This document shows positions 51,764 to 60,198 of a DNA stretch of 64,000 bases, in pieces. The stretch lies in contig NZ_PVTV01000012.1 of assembly GCF_003003055.1 (NCBI RefSeq), positions 124,001 to 188,000 of the forward strand, written 5' to 3'. The number at the start of each line of letters is the position of its first letter. Within the stretch, counting starts at the first letter, position 1. Position numbers and translations under genes: made by a program. This stretch comes from Jezberella montanilacus. Its GTDB lineage: Bacteria > Pseudomonadota > Gammaproteobacteria > Burkholderiales > Burkholderiaceae_B. Under the pieces are notes generated by a model that worked only from the letters and a program-made list of their open reading frames with translations, did not search any database and was not told where the DNA came from.

Positions 51764-53389
51764 ATGATCCGCATCACTGAACTACGCTTACCTATCGACC
51801 ATCCGCCGGAGGCACTTGAAGCCGCCCTGCTTGCGCGTTTGAAAATTACGAAAACACAGCTATTGGGTTTTGATATTTTTAAGCGCAGCTATGATGCGAG
51901 AAAAAATACCAAATTGACGCTCATCTATACGCTGGATGTAAGCCTCGATCCTGCGCTTCAAGAGAAAACCCTTGACCAGTTTGCCGGCGATATCCATGTC
52001 AAGCCAAGTCCTGACACGAGTTACCACTATGTAGCGCAGGCCCCGACAATACCAGTAGGTCACCGTGGCACACTGAGGCCAGTCATTGTGGGGTTTGGAC
52101 CGTGCGGAATCTTTGCGGCCTTGCTTCTCGCCCAGATGGGGTTCAGGCCCATTGTGCTCGAGCGAGGTAAGCCAGTGCGTGAACGTACGCTGGACACTTG
52201 GGGACTGTGGCGTAAAAAAATACTCAATCCTGAATCCAATGTCCAGTTCGGCGAGGGTGGTGCCGGCACGTTCTCTGATGGCAAGCTCTACAGCCAGATT
52301 AAGGACCCGAAATTCTATGGTCGAAAGGTCATACAAGAGTTCATCAAAGCGGGTGCGCCTGAAGAAATTCTCTACGTAGCGAAACCGCATATCGGTACGT
52401 TTAGATTGGTGGGTATTGTTGAGAAAATGCGGGAAGAAATAATCGCCCTTGGTGGTGAAATACGTTTCTCGCAAAAGGTCGTTAATGTCACGCTGCACGA
52501 CCAAGCGATCCAAGCCATCCATCTGGAAAACGGGGACACAATCGAAGCTAGCCATGTCATCATGGCCCTCGGACATAGCGCCCGAGATACCTTCGAGGTG
52601 TTGTACGAAGCAGGGGTGTTCATGGAGGCCAAACCATTTTCGATCGGATTCCGGATTGAGCACCCCCAGTCTCTGATTGATCGCGCACGGTTGGGCCCTC
52701 ATGCCGGTAATAAGATCGTTGGCGCCGCGGATTACAAACTTGTTCATCACGCCAGTAATGGCCGAGCGGTTTACAGTTTCTGTATGTGCCCGGGAGGCAC
52801 TGTGGTTGCAGCGACCTCTGAATTAAACCGTGTGGTGACGAATGGGATGAGCCAATACTCGCGAAATGAAAGAAATGCGAATGCTGGCATCGTTGTGAGT
52901 GTATCCCCAGAGGACTATCCGGGTGGACCGTTAGCGGGCCTTGCCTTTCAACGTCAAATTGAATCCAAGGCGTTCGAGTTGGGTGGCTCAAATTATGAAG
53001 CACCGGGTCAATTGGTCGGCGACTTCTTAAAAGGAAAGCCATCAACGCAACTAGGCAGCGTCATCCCGTCTTACAAACCAGGCGTACACTTAACCGATCT
53101 GGCTGAAAGCCTGCCAAACTATGCAATCGATGCGATCCGCGAAGCCATCCCTGCCTTTGAAAAACAGATAGCTGGCTTTTCAATGCATGATGCGATTTTG
53201 ACGGGCGTTGAGACCAGAACCTCAGCCCCCGTTCGAATGACTCGCGGCAACAATTATCAAAGCGTGAACACAAAGGGCCTATACCCCGCCGGTGAGGGTG
53301 CCGGTTATGCTGGGGGGATCTTGTCGGCCGGGGTGGACGGAATCAAAGTAGCTGAAGCCGTCGCCCTGGATATCTTGGCTAGTGTTTAG
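51764..53389 (+). CDS. FAD-dependent oxidoreductase, COG2509 type
   Basis: A 541-residue flavoprotein. After a variable N-terminal domain of about 105 residues, the Rossmann motif VIVGFGPCGIFAALLLAQMG binds FAD. SNVQFGEGGAGTFSDGKLYS is the diagnostic signature of the COG2509 group of uncharacterised FAD dehydrogenases. The C-terminal GEGAGYAGGILSAGVDGIKV closes the FAD site. No confirmed substrate is known to me for this group. It is a single gene after the rplQ terminator. Its end overlaps the convergent TRAP gene by 11 bases, leaving no space for a terminator. Confidence 0.88.
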   Translation: MIRITELRLPIDHPPEALEAALLARLKITKTQLLGFDIFKRSYDARKNTKLTLIYTLDVSLDPALQEKTLDQFAGDIHVKPSPDTSYHYVAQAPTIPVGHRGTLRPVIVGFGPCGIFAALLLAQMGFRPIVLERGKPVRERTLDTWGLWRKKILNPESNVQFGEGGAGTFSDGKLYSQIKDPKFYGRKVIQEFIKAGAPEEILYVAKPHIGTFRLVGIVEKMREEIIALGGEIRFSQKVVNVTLHDQAIQAIHLENGDTIEASHVIMALGHSARDTFEVLYEAGVFMEAKPFSIGFRIEHPQSLIDRARLGPHAGNKIVGAADYKLVHHASNGRAVYSFCMCPGGTVVAATSELNRVVTNGMSQYSRNERNANAGIVVSVSPEDYPGGPLAGLAFQRQIESKAFELGGSNYEAPGQLVGDFLKGKPSTQLGSVIPSYKPGVHLTDLAESLPNYAIDAIREAIPAFEKQIAGFSMHDAILTGVETRTSAPVRMTRGNNYQSVNTKGLYPAGEGAGYAGGILSAGVDGIKVAEAVALDILASV

Positions 53390-54746
53390 TTGCTAGAACG
53401 CCCATCACAGCATCCGGAAGGCCTGTAGCGATTTGGGGTAAGAAGCAAAGCACAACAACCGATAACAGCATAATGATGACGAAAGGCACAATGCCCCAGA
53501 TGATCTCGCTCAGCGGAATATCTGGAGCAATATTTTTGATCACAAAGATGTTGAGTCCCACCGGCGGATGAATCAGGCCAGTTTCCATCACAATTGTCAT
53601 CACCACACCAAACCAGACCAGATCAAAACCCGCGGCACGAAGCGGCGGCAGAATGATTGGCGCTGTCATTAAGATAATCGACACCGGTGGTAAAAAGAAT
53701 CCAAGCACAATCACGAGCAATAACACGGCGGCCAATAAAACCCATCGTGAAGGATTCAATGCCACGATCCATTCAGCCGCAGACTGGCTCAGGTGTAGAT
53801 CGCTCATCACATTTGAAAACAGAAGAGACATGCCGATGATAAACATCAGCATCGTTGATTCTTTAATTGTTGCCTCAAACATGGGCTTCAGGTCGCGCAC
53901 TCGCCAAAGCCGGTAGATACCAGCGATCAGAACGAACGCAAGCACTGCACCGAGGCCAGCAGTCTCAGAGGGGGTGGCAAAGCCACCGTAAAGCGCAACC
54001 ATCACGCCTGTCAGTAGCAACAGAAAGGGAAGCACGCGCGGTAAGTAAGATAGTTTTTGCTCAAGAGTATAAGACTCTGTTTGCAGAATCGCCGGGGTTA
54101 TCGTCCCGGGCGACGCTTTCATTTCAACTAGCGCTTCGCTATATTGCCGCCTGAACTGCCAGACCGTGTAGGCAGAAAAAAGTGCCACCAACATCACGCC
54201 AGGCCCAATACCCGCTAGAAACAGCCGACCCAAGGATTGTTCAGCAGCCACTGCGTAGAGGATCATGGTGATCGATGGGGGTAGCAAAATACCGAGCGTG
54301 CCACCCGCCGCGATGATGCCCGCTGCGAAACCAGGTGAATAGCCGCGCTTGCGCATCTCGGGGATACCTGCGCTACCGATTGCAGAACAGGTCGCAGGGC
54401 TAGAGCCAGCCATTGCGGCAAAGAGCGCGCAGGCCAGCACGTTAGCAACCCCAAGCCCACCAGGCACTTTACCTAGCCAGGCATGAAGTGCACCGTAGAG
54501 ATCTTGACCGGCGCGTGAGCGTCCGATCGCTGCACCCTTAAGGATGAAGAGAGGGATCGAAAGTAGCGTGATGCTGGCCATTTCCTCGTACACGTTTTGT
54601 GTCACGATATCCAGCGAGGCTGCTGGCATAAAGCAGGCCATGAAAATCAAAGCAACCGTGCCTAAAGCAAAGGCGATCGGAATGCCTGAAAACATCACGA
54701 ACAAGGTTACGGCAACAAAAAGAGAACCTAATAACAATATCGACAT
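53379..54746 (-). CDS. TRAP transporter large permease (DctM-like)
   Basis: The sodium-coupled 12-helix permease of a tripartite TRAP transporter. I start at the ATG at 54746 (MSILLLGSLFVAVTLFV, 455 residues), since the longer frame runs through the small-permease gene. Diagnostic segments are MAGSSPATCSAIGSAGIPEM, RGYSPGFAAGIIAAGGTLG, ILLPPSITMI and the C-terminal LIHPPVGLNIFVIK. It starts 2 bases after the DctQ-like gene. The substrate is set by the binding protein; neighbouring malonyl-CoA decarboxylase suggests a C3 dicarboxylate such as malonate (inference). Confidence 0.93.
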   Translation of the reverse strand: MSILLLGSLFVAVTLFVMFSGIPIAFALGTVALIFMACFMPAASLDIVTQNVYEEMASITLLSIPLFILKGAAIGRSRAGQDLYGALHAWLGKVPGGLGVANVLACALFAAMAGSSPATCSAIGSAGIPEMRKRGYSPGFAAGIIAAGGTLGILLPPSITMILYAVAAEQSLGRLFLAGIGPGVMLVALFSAYTVWQFRRQYSEALVEMKASPGTITPAILQTESYTLEQKLSYLPRVLPFLLLLTGVMVALYGGFATPSETAGLGAVLAFVLIAGIYRLWRVRDLKPMFEATIKESTMLMFIIGMSLLFSNVMSDLHLSQSAAEWIVALNPSRWVLLAAVLLLVIVLGFFLPPVSIILMTAPIILPPLRAAGFDLVWFGVVMTIVMETGLIHPPVGLNIFVIKNIAPDIPLSEIIWGIVPFVIIMLLSVVVLCFLPQIATGLPDAVMGVLATKH

Positions 54747-54748
54747 GA

Positions 54749-55264
54749 TCAGTGGCCTTTGGCAGCAGTTGTCGTCACGCCGAACAGATGACCAAGCGTA
54801 TGCAGCAGTAGCTGAATACAGAGCAGGGACATACCTGTAGCCATTAGCCCGTAGGGAATGGCCAGTGGAGGGCCCCAGGAGGAGGAGGTGACCTGCCCAT
54901 CTGACCAAGCCTCATGCCACAGTGTCCAGGATTTCCAGGTGAAGAAGCTACAGAAAGCAAAGCTGACCAAATCGATAAAAAAGACCCGTAACTTTTCAAG
55001 AAACCCTGGCAATAAACCAGCTACGGCCGATATGCCAATGTGACTACGTCGCTCTTGAACAAAAGCGGCACTTAAGAAAGTTACCCCGACCAGACAGAAT
55101 ACGGCGGCTTCATCTTGCCAGTCGGTGGTTGCATTAAATAGCGAACGGGACACAACCGAATAGCTCAAGATAAGTGAAGCAGCCGCAAGCCCGAGTGAGC
55201 CGAGGGCAACCATCAAGCGATTGATCTGTGAGATGAATCCTTGAAAATAAGAAATGATGTTCAT
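54749..55264 (-). CDS. TRAP transporter small permease (DctQ-like)
   Basis: Small membrane subunit of the TRAP transporter, 171 residues with four hydrophobic stretches. WQDEAAVFCLVGVTFLSAAF with a following RRSHIG-type loop (QERRSHIGISAV) is the DctQ pattern, where the polar ExxxxxxxWxxFLG region normally sits. It lies between the DctP-like and DctM-like genes with 9- and 2-base gaps, consistent with one mRNA. Confidence 0.9.
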   Translation of the reverse strand: MNIISYFQGFISQINRLMVALGSLGLAAASLILSYSVVSRSLFNATTDWQDEAAVFCLVGVTFLSAAFVQERRSHIGISAVAGLLPGFLEKLRVFFIDLVSFAFCSFFTWKSWTLWHEAWSDGQVTSSSWGPPLAIPYGLMATGMSLLCIQLLLHTLGHLFGVTTTAAKGH

Positions 55265-55273
55265 GTCAGTCTA

Positions 55274-56314
55274 CTAAATAAGCTGTTGCGCGGCCTTCAT
55301 CAGCGCCGCACACGTTGCATTTCGGTCGCTGAAATCCTTCCAGGCTGTGCGGGCAGCAATATCGCGCCACTTTGATACCACTGTGTCGTCGAGCGCGAAA
55401 ACCTTTGCACCAGCTTTTTCGTATATTTGCCCAGCCATGATGTCGTCTTTTTTAGCTTCAGTCATGCCATAGGCTTCCATTTCTGCGCCAACCGCCATGA
55501 GCAACTTCTGATGATCGGGTGGTAGCGCATCAAAGATCTTTTTCGACATGATCAAAGGCTCAAGCATGAACCAGTAGGATTTGTTTTGCGCGCCGGTGTA
55601 GGCCTTCGCCAGCTCTTCAAGCTTGAAGGAAATAAAGCTGGTGGATGAGGTGAAGGCAGCATCCATTGCGCCAGTTTGCATCGCCGCGTAGATTTCGCTC
55701 GACGGCAATGAAATGACAGAGGCACCCGCGTCCTTGAGCATCATGTCGAATTCTTTGCTGCCGCCACGCACCTTCAACCCTTTCGCATCCTCGGGACTCA
55801 CGAGTGCTTTGCTACGGCTGGCCACACCGCCGGCTTGCCAGATCCAGCTCAGGATAACGATCCCCTTCTCCGCCAGAAGTTTATTAAACATGGAGCCTAC
55901 ATCTGCGGTTTTCCATTTAGTTGCTTGTTCGTAACTTGTTACCAGGGCGGGCATCAAACCGATATTCGTTTCGGTCACCTCGCCACCTGCATAGGGGATG
56001 GGAAACAAGGACATATCCAGTGCGCCTTTGCGCATGGCGCTGAATTGCGCGTTCACCTTCATGAGCGATGAACCAGGATAAATTTGAAACTTCACCGCAC
56101 CGTTTGAACGGCCCTCAACGGCCTGCGCAAAGCGCCGCACTAAACGATCGCGGAAATCACCCTCATCAATTGTTCCGCCGGGGAATTGATGAGAAATCTT
56201 CAGATTGGTAGCAGTCCCCTGCGCTGACGCGAGGCCGCTGCCCAACAAAGATAAAGACCCTGCACCGATTACGAATTGACGGCGAGTGTGGTTAATAAAT
56301 TGATTGTTTTTCAT
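55274..56314 (-). CDS. TRAP transporter substrate-binding protein (DctP-like)
   Basis: Periplasmic solute-binding protein of the TRAP system. The N-terminus carries a twin-arginine-like signal, TRRQFVIGAGSLSLLGSGLA followed by SAQG, which may direct Tat export. LKISHQFPGGTIDEGDFRDRL, RSNGAVKFQIYPGSSLM and GLKVRGGSKEFDMMLKDAGA are family features. I start at the ATG at 56314 (346 residues); the ATG at 56323 directly abuts the AAAGGG and is less likely. It is the first transporter gene after the malonyl-CoA decarboxylase gene. Confidence 0.92.
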   Translation of the reverse strand: MKNNQFINHTRRQFVIGAGSLSLLGSGLASAQGTATNLKISHQFPGGTIDEGDFRDRLVRRFAQAVEGRSNGAVKFQIYPGSSLMKVNAQFSAMRKGALDMSLFPIPYAGGEVTETNIGLMPALVTSYEQATKWKTADVGSMFNKLLAEKGIVILSWIWQAGGVASRSKALVSPEDAKGLKVRGGSKEFDMMLKDAGASVISLPSSEIYAAMQTGAMDAAFTSSTSFISFKLEELAKAYTGAQNKSYWFMLEPLIMSKKIFDALPPDHQKLLMAVGAEMEAYGMTEAKKDDIMAGQIYEKAGAKVFALDDTVVSKWRDIAARTAWKDFSDRNATCAALMKAAQQLI

Positions 56315-56359
56315 CGGAGGCATCCCTTTAATTTTTCTTATCTAATAACGCTACTTGCT

Positions 56360-57649
56360 TCAAACCAGTCGGCTAACGAGACGCGACGAGATAATTTCGC
56401 CCTGGGTGAACTTTTCATGATTTTCTTCAACCGTGGCAAGATCGTACAGATAATTCACCATCAACCCAGCCGATTGACGTAAACCCTTTTTCGACAGATC
56501 AGCCGCCCAGTTGATGCGGTTAAGCTTTGCACCATTACTGAGATGGAACTTCGCGACCTGGTTACCGTTCTTTTCAGGCGTAACAAACATCAAATAGATT
56601 GAGCACAACGACTCGAGCGCTTCTTTATCAGCGGGCGTTGCAGTTTCTGGAGACCAGCCACCGGACAAGCGTTCGGGCCAGGATTGTTTTTTCAAGTTCA
56701 GTGTGTCGAGCGCTTTCTCTAGCCTCTGGGGAATGGCAAGCTTGGGGTTCGTTTCACCGACTTTCGCACCAGCGATGACCCAATCCATGAAGCCCGGTAT
56801 TGGCGACAAGGTGACAAACGTTCGCAGTGACTCAAACTCTGCTTTCAGGTGTTCGGCGACTCGTTTGATGAGAAAATTGCCCATCGATACACCGCGCAGC
56901 CCAGGCTCACAGTTGCTAATCGAGTAGAAAACCGCAACGCGAGGACTATTGGAGGCTGACACAGCGGATTTTTTGTCCACAAGCGGACCGACTGCCGCAG
57001 GGATATCTTGAACGAGAGCTACCTCAACAAAGATCAAGGGTGTATCCGGGATTTGCGGGTGGAAGAACGCGAAGCAACGGCGATCCGGTTGCAAGCGTCG
57101 CTGGAGGTCATCCCATCCGTCAATTTCGTGGACGGCCTCGTGCTGAATGATTTTTTCAAGAATTAAGGCAGGAGAACGCCAGTCAACTTGATGCATTTTA
57201 AGAAAACCGGGATTGAACCACGATTGCAACAAGTGGCGCAGATCGTAATCAACTGCGGCGAGCTCGGCATTTTTGCTGAGCAGTTTGAACAGATCGCGGC
57301 GCATTTCCAGAAGCCCTACCGTACCGCCGGGGCTGCGGTTGATGCGACGCAAGAGTTCCTGGCGTGGAGGCTCAGCAACTTTGGTTAACTCGATCAGACT
57401 TTTGGCAGACGGTTTGGCTGCATAGTTCTGTGCAGCGGTAGTGACGGCGGCGGGCTCAGGGTTGAACTGGGTAGCCAGATTAGACAGAAAAGTGGCTTTT
57501 TGATCGTCCGTTAAACTTTTATAGCTAGTCAGTAAATCGGTGGCCATGCTCGCGCTGTTGGACTCACCCCGCTCAGACAATAATTTGGTCGCGGAGGCGA
57601 GCGCTTTCGATAATAAGCGCGCTTGAGCGATTTTTTGCAAAATGGTCAT
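56360..57649 (-). CDS. malonyl-CoA decarboxylase
   Basis: Converts malonyl-CoA to acetyl-CoA and CO2. The 429 residues have an N-terminal helical domain and a GNAT-like C-terminal catalytic domain (PF05292). HEAVHEIDGWDDLQRRLQPD, then RRCFAFFHPQIPDTPLIFVE, and FYSISNCEPGLRGVSMGNFL are the conserved segments, with the His of FHPQIP and the Ser/Asn of SISNC in the active-site region. AAGGGA precedes the ATG. It heads the leftward unit with the three TRAP genes. matB (malonyl-CoA synthetase) is not in this window, so malonate use would need a ligase elsewhere. Confidence 0.93.
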   Translation of the reverse strand: MTILQKIAQARLLSKALASATKLLSERGESNSASMATDLLTSYKSLTDDQKATFLSNLATQFNPEPAAVTTAAQNYAAKPSAKSLIELTKVAEPPRQELLRRINRSPGGTVGLLEMRRDLFKLLSKNAELAAVDYDLRHLLQSWFNPGFLKMHQVDWRSPALILEKIIQHEAVHEIDGWDDLQRRLQPDRRCFAFFHPQIPDTPLIFVEVALVQDIPAAVGPLVDKKSAVSASNSPRVAVFYSISNCEPGLRGVSMGNFLIKRVAEHLKAEFESLRTFVTLSPIPGFMDWVIAGAKVGETNPKLAIPQRLEKALDTLNLKKQSWPERLSGGWSPETATPADKEALESLCSIYLMFVTPEKNGNQVAKFHLSNGAKLNRINWAADLSKKGLRQSAGLMVNYLYDLATVEENHEKFTQGEIISSRLVSRLV

Positions 57650-57840
57650 TCAAGTCCCTTGAGAACGAGCGAAAAGATTAGCGGCGAATTTTACGCCTTG
57701 ATGACAGGACTAACACGAGGAAACTTTATTTTCATAGGGTAATCCCGAGCGGGTGGCCATCAGCAATCGCTACAATAGGCTTTTGATCGTTGGTTTTGCG
57801 CAAAAAAACACCAACGACACTCTTCATCCACTGGATAGTT

Positions 57841-58203
57841 ATGGTCTCAGAGCCTAAGCACGATGACGTGTTGGTGGTGTTAACAACCGCCCCTGATTTG
57901 CTTTTGGCAAAGCGCATCGCACACCTATTGATCGAAGAACATCTTGCCGCCTGCATCAATCTGGGGACACCCGTCTTGTCTGTCTATAGTTGGGACGGTG
58001 ATGTTCAGGCGGCCGAAGAAATCCCCATGACTATTAAAACGACCAGACACGTTCAAGAGCTTCTCGTTCAGCGACTGGCCGAACTGCATCCCTATGATGT
58101 GCCTGAAGTTATCGTTCTGCCGGTCAGTGGTGGCTATGCACCCTATCTCGACTGGGTGGTTGCAGCTACAAGCGCGATAGCTGACCCCAAGGTTGCCAGC
58201 TAA
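57841..58203 (+). CDS. cutA: divalent-cation tolerance protein CutA
   Basis: A small trimeric PII-like protein linked to copper tolerance, although its exact role is unsettled. The 120 residues have VVLTTAPDLLLAKRIAHLLI, EEHLAACINL, YSWDGDVQAAEEIPMTIKTT and LHPYDVPEVIVLPV, the family pattern. I choose the ATG at 57841; the upstream TTG at 57790 adds no conserved residues. Its stop overlaps the dsbD start by one base (TAATG), the same cutA-dsbD pairing seen in E. coli. Confidence 0.95.
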   Translation: MVSEPKHDDVLVVLTTAPDLLLAKRIAHLLIEEHLAACINLGTPVLSVYSWDGDVQAAEEIPMTIKTTRHVQELLVQRLAELHPYDVPEVIVLPVSGGYAPYLDWVVAATSAIADPKVAS

Positions 58204-60137
58204 TGCGCGTCCAATATTTTGATCGCCTTGTCCGTATATGCCTGCTTGGTATTTTTGCCAGTGTAGGGCTGACGCTATCCGTCGCCAATGCAGGGGAGCC
58301 AGATTTTCTAGAGCCAGAGCAAGCCTTCGTTGTAACCGCCAGGATGGGCTCCCCGGATAAAGTCGAACTGCGTTTTGATATTGCAAAAAATTACTACATG
58401 TATCGCTCGCGCTTTAGCTTTGCGATTGAACCCGAGCAGGTCAATACTTTTGTTCAACTGGGTGAAGCGAGCTTCCCGCCCGGCAAGATCAAGCACGACC
58501 CCACCTTCAATCAGGATATGGAGCTCTACTTCAATGAGTTATCCATTAGTGTGCCGCTAACCGCTTGGCCAACCGGACAGGCGACGGAGCCCTTTACGCT
58601 CAAGGTGACTGGTCAGGGCTGCGCAACGGCGGGACTTTGTTATCCACCGATGGATTTTTTTATCAAAATATCAGCCTCACCCGATGCCAGGTCATATGTT
58701 GTGCTCGACCATCTCAAGGCCGCTCAGCCTGACAAGTTGTCTGGCGCGAAGTGGGGCAACCTGTTGTTCGGATCCGATGACGTCAGTCTGGCGAGCTTGC
58801 TGGCATCAAGTGGTTTGCTTGAAACTGCTTTGTTATTTTTCGGGCTTGGTGTGCTGTTGGCATTAACGCCCTGTGTTTTGCCTATGGTACCGATCCTGTC
58901 GGTTTTGTTGCTCGGGCAGACAGGCGATAAGCGTGAGCTGCGCGAGAATCGCGGGCGTGGCTTCATTCTCGCCATGGCCTATGTCTCTGGCATGTCAGTT
59001 GTCTATACCCTTCTGGGTGTCGCGGCAGGCTTAAGTGGCGCAGGCCTGGCCGCCTGGCTGCAGACGCCGTGGGTACTGACAGTTTTTGCACTGTTACTGG
59101 CAGCGTTGGCCTTGGCCATGTTTGATATCTACCAGTTTCAAATGCACCCAAGTGTTCAAACAAAGTTGACCCAACACCAAGCATCTTTAAGAGGTGGGCG
59201 CATCGTTGCTGCAGTCGTGATGGGTGCGTTATCTGCGTTAATAGTTGGGCCCTGTGTCGCGGCGCCCTTGGCAGGTGCTTTGCTTTATCTCTCTCAGACG
59301 GGTGATGTGGTACTGGGCGGAACCGCACTGTTTGCCATGGCCTGGGGGATGGGTGTCCCGCTTTTAGTCATGGGTGCATCGGCTGGTAAGCTGATGCCAA
59401 AAGCTGGTGCATGGATGGATGGCGTTAAACATTTTTTTGGGGTGCTGTTGTTGGCCACAGCGTGGTGGATGGTGACGCCGTTGTTGCCGAGCTGGATACA
59501 GATTATTGGTTGCGCAGCCCTGGCTCTTTTTGCAGCCGTCTTATTGCGAACTTTTGACGCCTTGCCGATGACCCCGGTAAGTCATCACCGGCGATACTTC
59601 AATAAGGTATTGCGCAAAACAATCGGTCTATTGCTAACGGTTTTAAGTGTGCTCTGGCTGGTGGGTGTTGCCAGTGGTGGACGTTCTCTGTTAGCGCCGC
59701 TGGCACATCTTGCGGCGCTTCAAGAAACGAGCGTCAGTCAGTTAACGGTGCCAGGCTTGACGACCAAAGCGTTGGCACTTGAACGACCCTTTCAACGAAT
59801 CAAGTCAGTGCAAGAGCTTGACGCCTTATTGGCGCAAGCCACTAAACCGGTCATGCTGGATTTTTATGCTGACTGGTGTGTGTCTTGCAAAGAGATGGAA
59901 GCCTTCACTTTTATCGATCCCAAGGTATCGCAAAAACTTGGGCAGATGATACTTCTGCAAGCTGATGTGACCGCTAACGATGCGCAGGATCGCGAATTAT
60001 TGAAACGATTCAAATTGTTCGGACCACCAGGCATCATGTTTTTCGCAGCAGGTGGGGCGCTGCGCGAAGATATCCGAGTGATCGGATTTCAGGATGCCGG
60101 GCGTTTTAGTGCAACACTTGATCGCGTACTCAACTAA
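58203..60137 (+). CDS. dsbD: thiol:disulfide interchange protein DsbD
   Basis: Inner-membrane protein that carries electrons from cytoplasmic thioredoxin to periplasmic DsbC and cytochrome-c maturation partners. The 644 residues show an N-terminal signal region, the periplasmic alpha domain with CATAGLCYPPMDF (two cysteines), the membrane domain with LTPCVLPMVPILSVLLL and VGPCVAAPLAGALLYL (the two membrane cysteines), and a C-terminal thioredoxin-like domain with DFYADWCVSCKEMEAFTF (CxxC). All six expected cysteines are present. It overlaps cutA by one base. Confidence 0.96.
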   Translation: MRVQYFDRLVRICLLGIFASVGLTLSVANAGEPDFLEPEQAFVVTARMGSPDKVELRFDIAKNYYMYRSRFSFAIEPEQVNTFVQLGEASFPPGKIKHDPTFNQDMELYFNELSISVPLTAWPTGQATEPFTLKVTGQGCATAGLCYPPMDFFIKISASPDARSYVVLDHLKAAQPDKLSGAKWGNLLFGSDDVSLASLLASSGLLETALLFFGLGVLLALTPCVLPMVPILSVLLLGQTGDKRELRENRGRGFILAMAYVSGMSVVYTLLGVAAGLSGAGLAAWLQTPWVLTVFALLLAALALAMFDIYQFQMHPSVQTKLTQHQASLRGGRIVAAVVMGALSALIVGPCVAAPLAGALLYLSQTGDVVLGGTALFAMAWGMGVPLLVMGASAGKLMPKAGAWMDGVKHFFGVLLLATAWWMVTPLLPSWIQIIGCAALALFAAVLLRTFDALPMTPVSHHRRYFNKVLRKTIGLLLTVLSVLWLVGVASGGRSLLAPLAHLAALQETSVSQLTVPGLTTKALALERPFQRIKSVQELDALLAQATKPVMLDFYADWCVSCKEMEAFTFIDPKVSQKLGQMILLQADVTANDAQDRELLKRFKLFGPPGIMFFAAGGALREDIRVIGFQDAGRFSATLDRVLN

Positions 60138-60198
60138 GTCTGCTTCGGTAAACCGTCATCGATTCACCACAAAACTAGCCTACCTTACAGGATCAAAT

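Noticed and set aside
51860-52750. Long open frame of 296 codons on the minus strand within the FAD oxidoreductase gene
   Set aside because: It is antisense to a gene with clear FAD motifs and shows no recognisable protein pattern; it is most likely a shadow frame.
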